This document shows, piece by piece, positions 1 to 5,537 of a stretch of DNA of 5,537 bases. Source of the DNA: Pseudomonadota bacterium (GTDB lineage: Bacteria > Pseudomonadota > Alphaproteobacteria > Sphingomonadales > Sphingomonadaceae); NCBI GenBank assembly GCA_029781465.1, contig JAKOWQ010000167.1:1-5537 (forward strand). Reading direction: 5' to 3'. The notes under the pieces were generated by a model, which did not search any database, was not told the DNA's origin, and saw nothing but the letters and a program-made list of their open reading frames with translations. The position numbers and the translations under genes were made by a program. Position 1 is the stretch's first letter; each line of letters opens with the position of its first letter.

Positions 1-405
1 GAACGCGGCCTGAAGCAGGTATTTGAGCAGCGGCTTGCCCCGCGCCGCGCCGATCAGCAGCGAGACGCCGAACAGCAGGTAGATCGCGGTCGGCTTGATC
101 TGGATCCAGGTTTCATCGTGAAGGAACACCGTCAATCCGCCGAAGACCACGATCAGCGCGGTCGAAAGCCACAGCATCGGGGAAATCTTGCCCAGCTTCC
201 ACTTCGACACCGCCAGGGCGATCACCGCCGCGACCATGAAAGCGCCCGTTCCCCGGATCACCGCCGCCACTTCGGCCACTGCATCCTCGCCGGCGGGCGG
301 GCTGTAATGCTTGTAGACGGCAAAGAATACCGCCACCGGGCCATAATCGACCAGCAGGTTGAGCAGGCCCGATCCGGCGGGCTTGGCGTTCGGTTCCTGG
401 CTCAT
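1..405 (-). CDS. ispZ: YciB/IspZ-type inner membrane septation protein (partial, C-terminus off the window)
   Basis: This is the N-terminal 135 codons of an inner-membrane protein of the YciB/IspZ (septation protein A) family; the frame is still open at base 1. Family members are polytopic membrane proteins of roughly 180-210 residues linked to cell envelope synthesis and septation, so about a third is missing. The family signature is clear: DYGPVAVFFAVYKHY at residues 20-34, and a stretch from about 87 to 113 with VFGGLTVFLHDETW followed by IKPTAIYLLFG. Hydrophobic segments lie near 14-31, 53-66, 76-95 and 104-120. The linker at 35-50 is longer than in E. coli YciB, as I recall for alphaproteobacterial members. 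The ATG at 405-403 overlaps the ftsY stop in an ATGA, so it is probably translationally coupled; a weak G-rich Shine-Dalgarno precedes it. Family assignment is firm, but the exact molecular role of the family is poorly defined. Confidence 0.93.
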   Translation of the reverse strand, partial: MSQEPNAKPAGSGLLNLLVDYGPVAVFFAVYKHYSPPAGEDAVAEVAAVIRGTGAFMVAAVIALAVSKWKLGKISPMLWLSTALIVVFGGLTVFLHDETWIQIKPTAIYLLFGVSLLIGAARGKPLLKYLLQAAF

Positions 406-1340
406 GCAACCCCCGCGATCACCCGGGCGACCAGATCGGGATCGAACGGGCGCAGATCGTCGATCTTCTCGCCCACACCGATGGCATGGATCGGCAGGCC
501 GTATTGTTCGGCGGCGGCAACCAGCACGCCGCCGCGCGCGGTGCCATCAAGCTTGGTCATCACCAACCCGGTCACCCCGGCAACCTCCTTGAAGATCTCG
601 ATCTGTTGCAAGGCGTTCTGGCCGTTGGTGGCATCGAGTACCAGTACCACATCGTGCGGTGCCTCGGGGTTGAGCCGGCCGAGGACGCGGCGGATCTTGG
701 CTAGCTCGTCCATCAGCTCGCGCTTGTTCTGGAGCCGTCCGGCGGTATCGACGATCAGCACGTCGGTGCCGCGGTCGGTTGCCGCCTTGACCGCATCGAA
801 CACCACGCTGGCGGGATCGCCGCCCTCGGGCCCCTTGATCACCGGCACGCCCAGCCGCTCGGCCCAGACCGCAAGCTGGCCGATCGCGGCGGCGCGGAAG
901 GTGTCGCCCGCGGCCAGCATCACGCCATAGTCCTGTTCCTGGAACAGATGCGCCAGCTTGGCGATGGTGGTGGTCTTGCCCGAGCCGTTGACCCCGATCA
1001 CCAGCACCACCTGGGGACGGGGAAAGGCCACGATCTCAAGCGGCTTGGCGACCGGGCGCAGGATCGCGGCCACCTCGTCGGCCACGGCCTGCTTGATCGC
1101 CGCTTCGTCGATCCCGCGCTCAAACCGTTCGCCGGCCAAGCGCTCACGGATCCGGTGCGCCGCGCGGGGCCCCAGATCGGAAAGGATCAGGGCATCCTCG
1201 ATGTCGTCGAGCTGTTCCTCGTCGAGTTTCGACTTGGTGACAACGGCGGCAAGGTTTTCGGTCAGCCGTTCGGAAGTCTTGCGAAAACCTCCGAACAACC
1301 GGTCGGTCCAGCTGGGGGCGCTCGATTCGTCCTGGCTCAT
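402..1340 (-). CDS. ftsY: Signal recognition particle receptor FtsY
   Basis: This is the SRP receptor GTPase (312 aa). At the inner membrane it pairs with SRP protein Ffh and 4.5S RNA to deliver ribosomes translating membrane proteins to the SecYEG translocon. Residues about 10-95 form the helical N domain. The NG GTPase follows: P-loop GVNGSGKTT at 116-124, DTFRAAA at 146-152, DTAGR at 198-202, DATNGQ at 236-241, TKLDGTARGG at 262-271 (base-specifying TKLD) and the closing GVGEKIDDLRPFD at 288-300. The long acidic A domain of E. coli FtsY (497 aa) is absent. A short amphipathic, Arg/Lys-containing stretch at 11-30 is the likely membrane contact. The ATG overlaps the mtaB stop by 4 bases and has a good Shine-Dalgarno (AAGGA, 8 bases upstream). 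The gene ends in a 4-base overlap with the yciB-type gene. Ffh is excluded because there is no Met-rich M domain and the Ffh-typical motifs differ. Confidence 0.98.
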   Translation of the reverse strand: MSQDESSAPSWTDRLFGGFRKTSERLTENLAAVVTKSKLDEEQLDDIEDALILSDLGPRAAHRIRERLAGERFERGIDEAAIKQAVADEVAAILRPVAKPLEIVAFPRPQVVLVIGVNGSGKTTTIAKLAHLFQEQDYGVMLAAGDTFRAAAIGQLAVWAERLGVPVIKGPEGGDPASVVFDAVKAATDRGTDVLIVDTAGRLQNKRELMDELAKIRRVLGRLNPEAPHDVVLVLDATNGQNALQQIEIFKEVAGVTGLVMTKLDGTARGGVLVAAAEQYGLPIHAIGVGEKIDDLRPFDPDLVARVIAGVA

Positions 1341-2512
1341 TCCAGCAGTCCTTCGACGATCCGGGTTGGGGTAATGCGCACGATTGTTCCAGCCTTGGTT
1401 CCACCGGGCAGGCGCACCCGGGCGAAGTTCGGCGCATGGCCGGTTCCGTCGCGTTCGGCAAGCACCTCTTGGGGCCGGCCAACAAGGCGGGGCAGCCAGC
1501 GCTCGCGCTGGGCGGCGATCGCCGCGCGCAGCTCTGCCGCGCGGGCCTTGATCGCCTGATGCGGAACCTGAGGCATCCGCGCCGCCGGGGTTCCGGGGCG
1601 CTGCGAATAGGGAAAGACGTGGCCGTGAACGATCTCGAGCTCGGCCACGATGGAGAGGCTGGCGGCCTGCGCCGCATCGTCCTCGGTAGGGAAACCGGCG
1701 ATCAGATCTGCACCGACCGCCAGTTCCGGGCGGCGCGCCTTGAGCCGCGCAACCAGCGCCACGGCATCGGCGCGCGCGTGGCGCCGCTTCATCCGCTTGA
1801 GGATCAAATCGTCGCCGTGCTGAAGCGACAGGTGAAGATGCGGCATCACGCGTGTTTCGCCGCCGATCAGCTCTTCAAGCAAGGGATCGATCTCGATCCC
1901 GTCGAGCGAAGACAGCCGCAGCCGGGCGAGCTGCGGAAAGTCCGCGAGGATCGCCGCGACCAGCGTACCCAGGCGCGGCTCACCCGGCAGATCGTGGCCC
2001 CACGAGGTCAGATCGACACCGGTCAGCACCACTTCGCGTCCGCCCGCCGCCAGATGCTGTTCGATCTCGCGCCGGACCATTGCGACCGGCAATGACCGGC
2101 TCGGCCCACGCCCCTGCGGGATCACGCAGAAGGTGCAGGAATGGTCGCAGCCGTTCTGCACGGCAACGAAGGCGCGGGTATGGGCAAGGCTTGGCGCCCG
2201 GACCGGGGTGGCCGCGACATTCCAGGCGCGCGGATCGAGCTTGGCGCGATTGGCGATCAAGCCGTCGACTTCGGGCATGGCGCCCAGCGCGGTGCGTTCG
2301 ACCTCGGCGGCGCAGCCGGTCACCAGCAAGCGGGCGTCGGGGCGCGCCTGGCGAGCGCGGCGGATCGCCTGGCGGGTCTGGCGCACGGCTTCGGCCGTGA
2401 CGGCGCAGGAATTGATCACCACAAGATCGCTTTCGGCCGCGAGCAGGGCGCGCAGATCCTCGCTTTCCGAAAGGTTGAGCCGGCACCCCAGCGAAATGAC
2501 CTCAGCCGCCAA
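1337..2512 (-). CDS. mtaB: tRNA (N6-L-threonylcarbamoyladenosine(37)-C2)-methylthiotransferase MtaB
   Basis: This is a radical-SAM methylthiotransferase (391 aa). By family it converts t6A to ms2t6A at position 37 of ANN-decoding tRNAs, using two [4Fe-4S] clusters and S-adenosylmethionine. The N-terminal MTTase domain supplies cluster cysteines C10 (SLGCRLN), C36 (INSCAVT) and C67 (VTGCAAE). The radical-SAM CxxxCxxC motif is C122, C126 and C129 in NGCDHSCTFCVIPQGRGPSRS-like sequence. Further motifs are LTGVDLTSWG at 163-172, LHLSLQHGDD at 226-235, MKRRHARAD at 241-249 and DLIAGFPTE at 269-277. A TRAM-like tail covers about 340-391. The FGCRLN-type N-terminus and the R after C10 fit MtaB better than MiaB or RimO. 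The only reasonable start in the open stretch is TTG at 2512-2510, 8 bases after a GAGAG; ATG and GTG are absent there. The gene overlaps dapF by 11 bases and ftsY by 4. Confidence 0.95.
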   Translation of the reverse strand: MAAEVISLGCRLNLSESEDLRALLAAESDLVVINSCAVTAEAVRQTRQAIRRARQARPDARLLVTGCAAEVERTALGAMPEVDGLIANRAKLDPRAWNVAATPVRAPSLAHTRAFVAVQNGCDHSCTFCVIPQGRGPSRSLPVAMVRREIEQHLAAGGREVVLTGVDLTSWGHDLPGEPRLGTLVAAILADFPQLARLRLSSLDGIEIDPLLEELIGGETRVMPHLHLSLQHGDDLILKRMKRRHARADAVALVARLKARRPELAVGADLIAGFPTEDDAAQAASLSIVAELEIVHGHVFPYSQRPGTPAARMPQVPHQAIKARAAELRAAIAAQRERWLPRLVGRPQEVLAERDGTGHAPNFARVRLPGGTKAGTIVRITPTRIVEGLLE

Positions 2513-3314
2513 AGTCCGCGCTCTCGAAGCTGCCGGTAAAACTGATCGCTGCCGGGCCGGTCATGGTGATCCGGTTGTCATCCCCCCATTCGATCCGCAG
2601 CTCGCCGCCGGTCATCGCCACGGTTACGCTGCGTTCGACCAGACCGCGCCGCATCGCGCCAATCGCCGTGGCGCAGGCGCCGGTGCCGCAGGCGCGGGTC
2701 TCGCCCACGCCGCGTTCCCAGACGCGCAGGGCGATGCGCGTGCGGCTCTCGATCGTGGCGACGTTGACATTGACCCGCTCGGGGAACAGCGGATCGTGTT
2801 CGATTTCCGGGCCGAGCCGGTCAAGCTCAACCGCCTGGCAATCGGCGACGAAGAACACGGCGTGCGGATTGCCGATATTGACCGCAACCGGCGTTTCCAG
2901 ACCATCCCAGCCTACCGGCATGGCCAGTGTATCCATCGCGTAGGCGAGCGGAATCCGGTTCCATTCAAAGCGCGGCTCGCCCATGTCGACGCTGATTCCG
3001 GCGCCATCGGGGCTGACGGCCAGATCGCCGCCCAGGGTCTCGATTGTCGCCGCTCTGCCCAGCAGCAATCCGACCGCGCGGGTCGCATTGCCGCAGGCTT
3101 CGACCTCGCCGCCGTCGTGGTTGAAGATCCGCATCCTCAGATCGGCATGGGTGCTTGGTTCGATTACGATCAACTGGTCGCAGCCGATCCCGGCGCGACG
3201 ATCGGCGAGCGCGCGCGCCGTTCCCTCGCCGATTGCCAAGGGCAGCCCTTCGCGGGCATCGAGCACCACGAAATCGTTGCCCAGGCCGTGCATCTTGGTG
3301 AAGGGAACACGCAT
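2502..3314 (-). CDS. dapF: Diaminopimelate epimerase
   Basis: This is a cofactor-independent, two-cysteine racemase (270 aa) that interconverts LL- and meso-2,6-diaminopimelate in the cytoplasm. It is the penultimate step of lysine synthesis and the source of meso-DAP for peptidoglycan. The sequence opens with FTKMHGLGNDFVVLDA at 5-20, followed by GIGCDQLI at 42-49. The first catalytic cysteine is C74 in the NHDGGEVEACGNATR region (65-79). The second is C209 in ETRACGTGACA (205-215). Other conserved parts are the MGEPRF segment at 111-116, NIGNPHAVFF at 146-155, and ERVNVNVATIE at 179-189. Length matches the family (about 270-280). ATG at 3314-3312 gives the canonical MRVPFTKMHGLGNDF start. 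It is the first gene of the overlapping block, 47 bases after the GGDEF-EAL gene. Its ribosome binding site (AGAG) is weak and lies in a possible hairpin. Confidence 0.98.
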   Translation of the reverse strand: MRVPFTKMHGLGNDFVVLDAREGLPLAIGEGTARALADRRAGIGCDQLIVIEPSTHADLRMRIFNHDGGEVEACGNATRAVGLLLGRAATIETLGGDLAVSPDGAGISVDMGEPRFEWNRIPLAYAMDTLAMPVGWDGLETPVAVNIGNPHAVFFVADCQAVELDRLGPEIEHDPLFPERVNVNVATIESRTRIALRVWERGVGETRACGTGACATAIGAMRRGLVERSVTVAMTGGELRIEWGDDNRITMTGPAAISFTGSFESADFGG

Positions 3315-3344
3315 CGCCAGCGCTCTATGCGCTGCAGCGCGGCG
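3315..3344 (-). promoter_or_regulatory. Possible hairpin at the dapF translation start
   Basis: On the minus strand a 9-bp stem can form between 3344-3336 and 3324-3315, with one bulged T at 3319 and an 11-base loop (3335-3325). It ends directly before the dapF ATG and takes in part of the AGAG that would serve as Shine-Dalgarno (3326-3323). A perfect 12-base palindrome, GCGCTGCAGCGC (3329-3340), overlaps it and would compete. There is no U-run, so it is not a terminator. A role in dapF translation is conjecture: in sequence this GC-rich, such pairings arise by chance. Confidence 0.25.
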
Positions 3345-3361
3345 CGTCCAGTGGCCTGCCG

Positions 3362-5059
3362 TCAGCCGTTGCTGGCGCGCCGCTTCCTGTGGCTGACCGG
3401 CTGGGCGGGCGCGGGCGGCTCGAGCAACAGCTCAAGCTGAGCCAGCTCGTCGCGCGTCTGTTCGGCGGTTGCGGGTTTGCCGAAGAAATATCCCTGCGCG
3501 TTGAAACTGCCGAACTCAGCCAGTGCCCTGAAGACTTCCTCGGTTTCCACCCCTTCGGCGGTGATCGGCAGTCCCAATCCTTCGCCGAGCGAGGTGATCG
3601 AGCGGACGATCGTTGCATATTCGGGGTTGTCTGGCAGCTGGGTGACAAAGCTGCGGTCGATCTTGATCCGGTCAAACGGCAGCGAATTGAGCTGCGAAAG
3701 CGAGGAATAGCCGGTCCCGAAATCGTCGAGGCTAACCTTGATTCCCTGATTCTTGAGGCTGACGATCATCGAGCGGACCAGCGCGATATTCTCGTGCAGG
3801 CAGCTCTCGGTAATCTCGATCTCCAGCCGCTCGGGCGGGAAGTTGGATTCGACCAGCAGCTTGAGCAATTTCTGGGCGAACCACGGGTCGCGCAGCTGAA
3901 CCGGTGAAATATTGACCGACAGCGTCAGCCGCGGATTCCACTTGCGGGCCTCGACCAGAGCCTGGGCAATCACGCTCTCGGAGAGATCGGCAATCAGCCC
4001 GATTTCCTCGGCCACGGGGATGAAAACGTCAGGTTTGACCACGCCCAGCCGGGGCGAGTTCCACCGCGCCAGCATCTCGAAGCCGACCAGCTCGCCGCTC
4101 GCCATGTCGATCTGCTTTTCGTAATAGGGCACGAATTCGCCCGCGGGGATTCCCGAGCGGATTCCGGCTTCCAGCTCGCTGCGAAAGCGCAGTTCGGTTT
4201 CCATGGCCGGATCGAACCAGGCAAAGCCGTTCTTGCCGTGCTTCTTGGCGTGATACATCGCAATGTCCGCGACATGAAGAAGCGCCTGCGCATCGAGCGC
4301 GCGATCGTGGCCATCGCTTCGGGTCAGTCCGATCGAAATCGTCGTTTCGATATCGACATTGTTGTAGCGCACCGGTCTCGCGACGGCGTCGATCAGCGCC
4401 TCTGCAAGGCGGTCGATTGCCTCGCCGTGGGCCGGGTCGAATGGCACGACACAGGCGAATTCGTCGCCGCCAAAGCGGGAGAGAAGCGATCCAGGGGGCA
4501 GCTGCGCCGCGATCCGCCGGGCGGCTTCGCGCAGCATCTCGTCGCCCGCGAGATGGCCGTGGACATCGTTGACCTGCTTGAAGTTGTCGAGATCGACCAT
4601 GATGGCCGCCACGGCCCTGCTTTGTGCGTGGCTGGTCTCAACCAGAAAGTCCGTCTGCGCCGCAACGCTGCGCCGGTTGAGCGAGCCGGTAAGAGGGTCT
4701 GTTTCCGCCAGCAGACGAGCCTGCTCCTCGGCCCGGCGGCGTTCCGCCACTTCGCCGGTCAGATCGCGGTAGCGCCGCCAGCCGAAGATGATGAGGGCAA
4801 TGTTGAGCAGCAGGGCGTTGGTGAGAAGCCGGTCTGGCCCGCCGCCATGGCCGGCAATCGAACGCACGATTCCCGAAAGCACCGAGCCGCCGGTGCCAAC
4901 GAACATAAGGATCGCGGCAAATGCGATGGCCAATGCCAGGACATCGCGCTGCGCGGGCGCAAGCGCGGAATCGCGCTGCCCGATCGGTGCTCCCGGCGAT
5001 TCTTTCGCCCTGTCCATTCCCGGCGTTCCCCTGTTCCGGTTTGGTCCGGAGAATCGCAT
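3362..5059 (-). CDS. Membrane-anchored GGDEF-EAL cyclic-di-GMP turnover protein
   Basis: This hybrid diguanylate cyclase/phosphodiesterase has 565 aa if read from the ATG at 5059-5057; numbering follows that start. Two membrane segments (about 40-65 and 78-94) are followed by a charged, helical linker (96-119). The GGDEF domain (about 119-285) begins TDPLTGSLNRR and has the metal/substrate site VDLDNFKQVND (155-165) and an intact GGDEF at 197-201. The inhibitory I-site RxxD is absent, with PPGS in its place. The EAL domain (about 290-540) has EML for EAL (E328), and then N383, E415, D445 and D446 (DDFGTGYSS), K466, E502 and Q522, so the known catalytic and metal residues all appear present. 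The periplasmic part is only about 12 residues and there is no PAS, GAF or REC domain, so no sensory input is recognisable. The C-terminus is Pro/Ala-rich and then basic (HRKRRASNG). Alternative starts are TTG at 5062 and ATG at 5017, the latter with the best Shine-Dalgarno. Net activity cannot be told from sequence. Confidence 0.95.
   Translation of the reverse strand: MRFSGPNRNRGTPGMDRAKESPGAPIGQRDSALAPAQRDVLALAIAFAAILMFVGTGGSVLSGIVRSIAGHGGGPDRLLTNALLLNIALIIFGWRRYRDLTGEVAERRRAEEQARLLAETDPLTGSLNRRSVAAQTDFLVETSHAQSRAVAAIMVDLDNFKQVNDVHGHLAGDEMLREAARRIAAQLPPGSLLSRFGGDEFACVVPFDPAHGEAIDRLAEALIDAVARPVRYNNVDIETTISIGLTRSDGHDRALDAQALLHVADIAMYHAKKHGKNGFAWFDPAMETELRFRSELEAGIRSGIPAGEFVPYYEKQIDMASGELVGFEMLARWNSPRLGVVKPDVFIPVAEEIGLIADLSESVIAQALVEARKWNPRLTLSVNISPVQLRDPWFAQKLLKLLVESNFPPERLEIEITESCLHENIALVRSMIVSLKNQGIKVSLDDFGTGYSSLSQLNSLPFDRIKIDRSFVTQLPDNPEYATIVRSITSLGEGLGLPITAEGVETEEVFRALAEFGSFNAQGYFFGKPATAEQTRDELAQLELLLEPPAPAQPVSHRKRRASNG
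5015..5032 (-). promoter_or_regulatory. Alternative start with strong ribosome binding site for the GGDEF-EAL gene
   Basis: AGGGGA (minus strand, 5032-5027) sits 9 bases before an in-frame ATG at 5017-5015. The ATG at 5059 has only AGG 5 bases upstream, and TTG at 5062 has less. Starting at 5017 would give 551 aa beginning MDRAKESPGAP and would remove only a basic 14-residue leader outside the membrane segments. I kept the longer ATG as the listed start because both are workable. Confidence 0.45.
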
Positions 5060-5111
5060 CAAGGCCTGAAATTTGCGTTAATTCCGCAGTTTTCCGTCGT
5101 TTTGCAGGGGG
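5060..5111 (-). other. Short relatively AT-rich gap before the GGDEF-EAL gene
   Basis: These 52 bases between the oxygenase stop and the GGDEF-EAL ATG are about half A+T (26 of 52), visibly richer than the flanking coding DNA. They contain short A and T runs (AAAAC twice, AATTAA, AAATTT on the minus strand). I find no stem followed by a T-run, so no terminator, and no convincing -35/-10 pair. It may hold a promoter for the GGDEF-EAL gene, or may simply join it to the oxygenase gene. Confidence 0.3.
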
Positions 5112-5537
5112 TTACTTCTTGAGGCCGATCTCACGCAGGCGCTGCTGCAGAAACTGATCGGCAGTGATGGGGTCGGGATAACGGTCCGGGTTGTCGGGCG
5201 TGATGCACTGCGGCAGGGTCCGAATTGGAAAATCGCTGCGCAGATGCAGGAAGAACGGCATCGAGAACCGGCTGAATGCGGCGCGCTCGGGGCTGGGGTT
5301 GCGAACCCGGTGGATGGTCGAGGGCAGGTAGTGGTTGGTCAGCCGCTCAAGCATGTCACCGCAGTTGATCACCATCGCGCCTTCGGGCGGGGAGGCGTTC
5401 ATCCATTCCTTGCCCTGGAACAGCAGTTCCAGTCCGGCTTCTTCGGCGCCGAGCAGCAGGGTGATGAGGTTGATGTCGCCGTGCGCCCCGGCGCGGATCG
5501 CCTCGCCCTCGACATTGTCGAGCGGCGGGTAGTGCAG
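5112..5537 (-). CDS. Isopenicillin N synthase-family 2-oxoglutarate/Fe(II) oxygenase (partial, N-terminus off the window)
   Basis: These are the last 141 codons of a non-haem iron oxygenase of the 2OG-Fe(II) superfamily. The frame stays open to base 5537, so the in-frame ATG at 5402 is internal, not the start. The double-stranded beta-helix core is plain: AHGDINLITLLL carries the HxD iron ligands (fragment residues H19 and D21). PPEGAMVINCGDMLERLTN (50-68) is the usual GDxLxxxTN stretch. STIHRV gives the third iron ligand H76, and RFS (R90, S92) is the 2-oxoglutarate carboxylate clamp. The tail FLQQRLREIGLKK ends in TAA. Whole family members are about 310-350 aa, so over half is missing. Bacterial members of this family oxidise many small substrates, and this fragment does not reveal which one. 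Despite the family name there is no reason to infer beta-lactam synthesis. The next gene starts 52 bases downstream, so co-transcription is possible. Confidence 0.93.
   Translation of the reverse strand: MHYPPLDNVEGEAIRAGAHGDINLITLLLGAEEAGLELLFQGKEWMNASPPEGAMVINCGDMLERLTNHYLPSTIHRVRNPSPERAAFSRFSMPFFLHLRSDFPIRTLPQCITPDNPDRYPDPITADQFLQQRLREIGLKK

Noticed and set aside
118..930. Plus-strand open frame of 270 codons opposite ftsY and the yciB-type gene.
   Set aside because: It is Ser/Arg/Thr-rich, low-complexity shadow sequence antisense to the FtsY GTPase domain, with no motif of its own.
3329..3340. Perfect palindrome GCGCTGCAGCGC as a possible terminator or operator.
   Set aside because: It leaves no loop when fully paired and has no T-run on either side. 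A single GC palindrome of this length is weak evidence for an operator.
2133..3440. Long plus-strand open frame of 435 codons across mtaB, dapF and the end of the GGDEF-EAL gene.
   Set aside because: It lies antisense to three firmly identified genes, its protein is Arg/Ala/Gly-rich with no recognisable motif, and long antisense frames are expected in high-GC DNA.
4074..4076. EML in place of EAL as a sign of a degenerate phosphodiesterase.
   Set aside because: The middle residue varies in active EAL proteins; the metal-binding Glu and the other conserved residues are kept.
4238..5122. Plus-strand open frame of 294 codons opposite the GGDEF-EAL gene.
   Set aside because: It is wholly antisense to the clear GGDEF domain and membrane region and shows no domain signature.
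1..5537. Search for a novel defence system, mobile element, CRISPR array, RNA gene or biosynthetic cluster.
   Set aside because: The window is filled by recognisable housekeeping and signalling genes with no repeats, integrase or transposase motifs, or unexplained intergenic space. The oxygenase fragment alone does not indicate a biosynthetic cluster.

Overview
The window is high-GC, densely coded DNA in which every supported gene lies on the minus strand, so transcription runs from high to low coordinates. Protein sequences and gene order suggest an alphaproteobacterium, most likely Sphingomonadales (Erythrobacter/Novosphingobium-like). That placement is an inference from family resemblance and was not tested by a search.

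Layout in the direction of transcription: (1) 5537-5112, the C-terminal 141 codons of an isopenicillin-N-synthase-type 2-oxoglutarate/Fe(II) oxygenase, cut by the window edge. (2) 5059-3362, a membrane-anchored GGDEF-EAL protein for cyclic-di-GMP turnover. Its EAL residues look complete, its GGDEF motif is intact, and it has no canonical inhibitory I-site. (3) After a 47-base gap, a tightly packed four-gene housekeeping block: dapF (diaminopimelate epimerase, 3314-2502), mtaB (tRNA t6A37 methylthiotransferase, 2512-1337), ftsY (SRP receptor GTPase, 1340-402) and the start of a yciB/ispZ-type septation membrane protein (405 to the edge).

The four housekeeping genes overlap by 11, 4 and 4 bases, which strongly suggests one transcript with translational coupling. 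They cover lysine and peptidoglycan precursor supply, tRNA modification, co-translational membrane targeting, and the cell envelope or division. They do not form one pathway, but all are growth-linked. To my knowledge dapF-mtaB-ftsY-yciB is a recurrent order in alphaproteobacteria. The cyclic-di-GMP gene and the oxygenase upstream look like independent genes that may read through, since I see no convincing terminator between any of them.

No RNA gene, mobile element, CRISPR array or long repeat is visible, and there is no intergenic stretch over about 55 bases. I do not see a previously undescribed system here. The findings are modest observations about coupling, start sites, a possible hairpin at the dapF start, and the domain details of the GGDEF-EAL protein.
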